Source of the DNA: Prevotella aff. ruminicola Tc2-24
GTDB lineage: Bacteria; Bacteroidota; Bacteroidia; Bacteroidales; Bacteroidaceae
Assembly (NCBI RefSeq): GCF_900110895.1
Contig: NZ_FOIQ01000001.1
Location: 62,001-126,000 of the forward strand
DNA length: 64,000 nucleotides
Direction: 5' to 3'
Position 1 is the first letter of the stretch, and each line of letters opens with the position of its first letter. The position numbers and the translations under genes were made by a program. The notes beneath the pieces were generated by a model. It was not told the origin of the DNA. It saw only the letters and a program-made list of their open reading frames with translations, and ran no database searches. Below are positions 61,522-64,000 of the stretch, piece by piece.

Positions 61522-62643
61522 ATGATGAGGTTTTTGAATATTCTTGCAGTTTTAGGGGTGCTTTTTATGCTTGCCTCCTGCTCGTCTAAACGGGAGCGGG
61601 TGGTCACGCCCTATGGCTCGGTACTCGACTCCGTCACTGTCACTGAGGAGTTCGATCTGCCTGATATCCAGACGAGCGGTGAACTGATTATGGCTACGCT
61701 CAGTGGGCCGCAGACCTATTACGACTATCATGGGAAGCAGCTTGGCACGCAATATCTGATTTGTCAGCATTTTGCCGACTCTCTCGGTGTGCGTCTGCGG
61801 GTGGAGGTGTGTCGTGACAGTATCGAACTGGCCCGTAGGCTTGAGGAGGACGAAGTGGATCTCGTGGCATGGGCTACACCAGGCCATATACAAGTCGGAA
61901 AGGAGAAACAAGAGTTGTCAGAGGAGTTCAAAGGCTGGTATCGCCCCTCACTGATCGAAGAGGTGAGAAAGGAAGAGACGGCATTGCTCACCACCAAGAA
62001 GGTACGTCGACGTGTGTTCTCGCCGATGCTTGATGCCAAAGGTGGCATCGTCTCTCATTACGACCATTATTTCATGACATATAGCCGCGATATCCGTTGG
62101 GACTGGCGCTTGCTGGCCGCCCAATGCTATCAGGAGTCGACTTTCGATCCACGAGCGGTATCGTTCGCTGGTGCGAAGGGACTGATGCAGATCATGCCTG
62201 GCACAGCGGATCATCTGGGTGTTCCTCGAAGTAAGCTCTATGATCCAGAGACAAATATTGCAGCTGCTGTTAAGTATATCGCGGAGCTGCAAAAAGCTTT
62301 CGCAGACATACGCGATCACTATGAGCGTACCAACTTTGTGTTGGCCAGCTATAATGGAGGTACCCATCATATCCGTGATGCGATGGAGTTGGCCAAGCGA
62401 GATGGACGTAATCCTCATCGCTGGGCTGACGTGTCAACGTATGTCCTGAAACTGGCCTCACCACAGTATTATAATGATCCGTTGGTGAAATATGGTTATA
62501 TGCGGGGAAGTGAGACCGTCGACTATGTCTCAAAGATCCGTCAGCGGCATGCTGGCTATCAAGGGGTGAAAACACCTCACATGGGGTTCCATCCTTCTCA
62601 GCCTCGTAAGGCTGATAAACGTAAGAACAAGTATGATATATAA
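61522..62643 (+). CDS. MltF-like membrane-bound lytic transglycosylase
   Basis: A 373-residue lipoprotein (lipobox MLASC; the next residues SSKRER lack an acidic run, so a periplasmic face is likely). The first half (about 50-175) is a reduced solute-binding-like domain (GTQYLICQHFADSLGVRLRV, DLVAWATPGHI). The second half is the SLT catalytic domain: AAQCYQESTFDPRAVSFAGA (catalytic Glu), KGLMQIMPGTADHLGV and VLASYNGGTHHIRDA. It cleaves murein glycan strands. The N-terminal lobe is shorter than in E. coli MltF. Confidence 0.88.
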   Translation: MMRFLNILAVLGVLFMLASCSSKRERVVTPYGSVLDSVTVTEEFDLPDIQTSGELIMATLSGPQTYYDYHGKQLGTQYLICQHFADSLGVRLRVEVCRDSIELARRLEEDEVDLVAWATPGHIQVGKEKQELSEEFKGWYRPSLIEEVRKEETALLTTKKVRRRVFSPMLDAKGGIVSHYDHYFMTYSRDIRWDWRLLAAQCYQESTFDPRAVSFAGAKGLMQIMPGTADHLGVPRSKLYDPETNIAAAVKYIAELQKAFADIRDHYERTNFVLASYNGGTHHIRDAMELAKRDGRNPHRWADVSTYVLKLASPQYYNDPLVKYGYMRGSETVDYVSKIRQRHAGYQGVKTPHMGFHPSQPRKADKRKNKYDI

Positions 62644-62646
62644 TAA

Positions 62647-62682
62647 AATGTTCTGGCGGATTTCCGAATCCGCCAGAACATT
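62647..62682 (+). terminator. Strong terminator after the MltF-like gene
   Basis: A perfect 16-bp stem (62647-62662 with 62667-62682) and a TCCG loop, followed by ATTTG. It begins 4 bp after the stop codon. Confidence 0.85.
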
Positions 62683-62694
62683 ATTTGCCTCTTT

Positions 62695-62931
62695 CATTTT
62701 ACTCACTTAATCGCAATTTGGCCTATGGCCGAGATTGCTCACGTTCGAAAATGAAAGTAGACATTCATTTTACTCACTTAATCGCAATTTGACCTATGGT
62801 CGAGATTGCTCACGTTCGAAAATGGAAGCAAACTTTCATTTTGCTCACTTAATCGCAACTTGACCGTTGGTCGAGATTGCTCACGTTCGAAAATGAAAAT
62901 GAATTTTCATTTTGCTCACTTAATCGCAATC
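62695..62931. repeat. 71-bp tandem hairpin repeat behind rpiB (3 copies plus a partial)
   Basis: Anchors at 62701, 62772, 62843 and 62914 show an exact 71-bp period. Each full unit folds as a long imperfect hairpin: CATTTT with AAAATG outside, GCAAT with ATTGC inside, and a tip stem. The tip is GGCC/GGCC in copy 1 (62720-62730) and GACC/GGTC in copies 2 and 3 (62791-62801, 62862-62872), a compensatory change. The partial fourth unit is the 3' end of rpiB itself, whose stop codon (62916-62918) lies in the shared CACTTAATCGCAA. Confidence 0.85.
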
Positions 62932-63356
62932 TTGTCCACGCGCTTCTGATGACGGCCACCTTCGAAGGTTGCGGTGAAGAACTCGTCCATGATCTTGCGA
63001 GCCATATTGTTGTCGATGAAACGACCTGGCATCACAAGAACATTCGCGTCGTTATGCTGACGGATCAGATGGGCAATCTCAGGAATCCAGCACAGACCTG
63101 CACGCACCTGCTGGTGCTTGTTGAGCGTAATTGAGATTCCCTCGCCACTACCACAGATGGCAATGCCAGGATAGACCTCACCACTCTCGATACCCTCGGC
63201 CAGCGCGTGACCAAAGTCGGGATAGTCGACGGAGGCATCGCTCCATGTGCCATAGTCCTTGTAAGGGTAGCCTTTCTCCTCCAGATACTGGAGAACGAAT
63301 TTCTTTAATGCGAAGCCTGCATGGTCGCAGGCAACTCCTACTGTCTTTATTTCCAT
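62916..63356 (-). CDS. rpiB: Ribose-5-phosphate isomerase B
   Basis: A 146-residue enzyme interconverting ribose 5-phosphate and ribulose 5-phosphate in the cytosol. VGVACDHAGFALKKFVLQYL at the N-terminus, GIAICGSGEGISITLNKHQQ (Cys as catalytic base) and RQHNDANVLVMPGRFI are diagnostic. It lies downstream of transketolase, also a pentose phosphate enzyme, on the same strand. Its last codons form the first arm of the 71-bp repeat. Confidence 0.96.
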   Translation of the reverse strand: MEIKTVGVACDHAGFALKKFVLQYLEEKGYPYKDYGTWSDASVDYPDFGHALAEGIESGEVYPGIAICGSGEGISITLNKHQQVRAGLCWIPEIAHLIRQHNDANVLVMPGRFIDNNMARKIMDEFFTATFEGGRHQKRVDKIAIK

Positions 63357-63373
63357 AGTCTTATGTAATAATC

Positions 63374-63432
63374 AACACAGAGATACAGATATACAGAGAT
63401 CATCTTACTCTGTGTCTCTGTACCTCTGTGTC
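63374..63432. repeat. Imperfect inverted repeat between tkt and rpiB
   Basis: ACACAGAGATACAG near 63375 pairs with CTCTGTGT runs near 63409-63431; both arms contain internal repeats of CAGAGA/TCTCTG. It could be an intercistronic attenuator or processing site. The pairing is imperfect and has several registers. Confidence 0.5.
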
Positions 63433-63439
63433 TAAATAT

Positions 63440-64000
63440 TTATCCCAGCAGAGCCTTTACCTGCTTATAAACATTCTCTCCTGTGAAGCCGAGCTTCTCG
63501 TCGAGCACCTTGTAGGGAGCAGAGAAACCGAAGCTCTCAAGACCCCATACAGTACCGTCGGCACCTACCAGACCTTCGAGGTTTACGGGTAGACCTGCGG
63601 TGAGACCGAACTTCTTCTTGCCTGCGGGCAGAACACTCTGCTGATACTCCTTCGACTGACTGCGGAACAAGCCCTCAGAAGGAACGCTCACGATACGTAC
63701 CTTCACACCATCCTCGCGGAGCAGCTTAGCACCAGCCTCCAGGGTAGAAACCTCAGAACCTGAAGCCAACAGGATCACGTCGTAGTTCTCGTCACTACCT
63801 GCAACAACATAGGCACCCTTGGTAGCCTGGTTGTAGTCGTTGCCCTCGGGCAGCATCTCAATGTTCTGACGAGAGAAAATAAGAGCGGTAGGTGTGTCGA
63901 CATTCTCCATAGCCATGCGCCAGCAGACGGTGGTCTCCTCGGCATCGGCAGGACGAACAACGAGTACGGAGTTCTTGCCGCTGTGGTTCTTCAGTTTCTC
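63440..64000 (-). CDS. tkt: Transketolase, C-terminal part (cut by window edge)
   Basis: The minus-strand frame is open from the edge (64000) to the stop at 63440, giving 186 codons. SVLVVRPADAEETTVCWRMA, NVDTPTALIFSRQNIEML and VILLASGSEVSTLEAGAKLL are the pyrimidine-binding end and C-terminal domain of transketolase. It moves two-carbon units in the pentose phosphate pathway. The rest lies outside the window. Confidence 0.95.
   Translation of the reverse strand, partial: EKLKNHSGKNSVLVVRPADAEETTVCWRMAMENVDTPTALIFSRQNIEMLPEGNDYNQATKGAYVVAGSDENYDVILLASGSEVSTLEAGAKLLREDGVKVRIVSVPSEGLFRSQSKEYQQSVLPAGKKKFGLTAGLPVNLEGLVGADGTVWGLESFGFSAPYKVLDEKLGFTGENVYKQVKALLG

Noticed and set aside
62695..62931. 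Possible CRISPR array
   Set aside because: The 71-bp units are head-to-tail without unique spacers, only 3.3 copies, and one is part of rpiB. No cas genes are near.

Overview
The window looks like a chromosomal segment from a Bacteroidales bacterium, most likely Prevotella or a close relative. The evidence is SusC/SusD proteins with an ECF sigma/FecR pair, a short primary sigma factor, the Bacteroidetes -7 promoter box TAnnTTTG (often with TTTG 19-20 nt upstream) before many genes, lipoproteins with Bacteroidetes-style signals, and RNase P RNA of the Bacteroidetes kind. Most of the segment is densely packed housekeeping DNA. I see no prophage, insertion sequence, CRISPR array or tRNA gene.

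Left part (1-30.5 kb): the start of lpxC (cut by the window edge), lpxD, an HD-domain hydrolase, a GH43-like secreted protein, and a cluster of three TlpA-like thioredoxins plus a propeller-like lipoprotein facing a TPR/transmembrane/HTH regulator. Next come pyrF and prfA, an operon-like run phoH-purC-menG-aroE-purM, two zinc-peptidase-like genes, prmA, a Trp/Tyr/Gly-rich secreted protein with an OmpP1/FadL-type porin, an iorA-iorB-aminotransferase operon for aromatic amino acid breakdown or 2-oxoacid synthesis, the primary sigma factor and an HtrA protease.

Middle (31.2-37 kb): the accessory island and the most unusual part of the window. Three tandem, N-terminally truncated Rhs-core genes share a near-identical GC-rich core but carry three unrelated AT-rich C-terminal tips: nuclease-like, cell-wall-hydrolase-like and metallopeptidase-like. 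Each is followed at once by a different candidate immunity gene. The first two cassettes have copied promoters with perfect -33/-7 boxes. The first and third toxin genes carry small frameshifts, and so does a small zinc-ribbon-like gene behind the second immunity gene. The middle cassette is intact. Predicted immunity location fits toxin type: lipoprotein for the wall hydrolase, cytosolic for the nuclease. The island ends at rnpB.

Right part (37-64 kb): a phosphate-release trio (metallophosphoesterase and two histidine acid phosphatases), and a chitin or N-glycan type utilisation locus (ECF sigma, FecR anti-sigma, SusC with STN domain, SusD, GH18). It continues with thrA-apgM-thrC, where the ApgM protein probably stands in for homoserine kinase, rlmH, DUF4491, a MORN-GH25 lysozyme fusion, a Lys/Ala-rich secreted coiled coil, hisG-hisD-hisC, an MltF-like lytic transglycosylase, rpiB with a 71-bp tandem hairpin repeat behind it, and the 3' part of transketolase.
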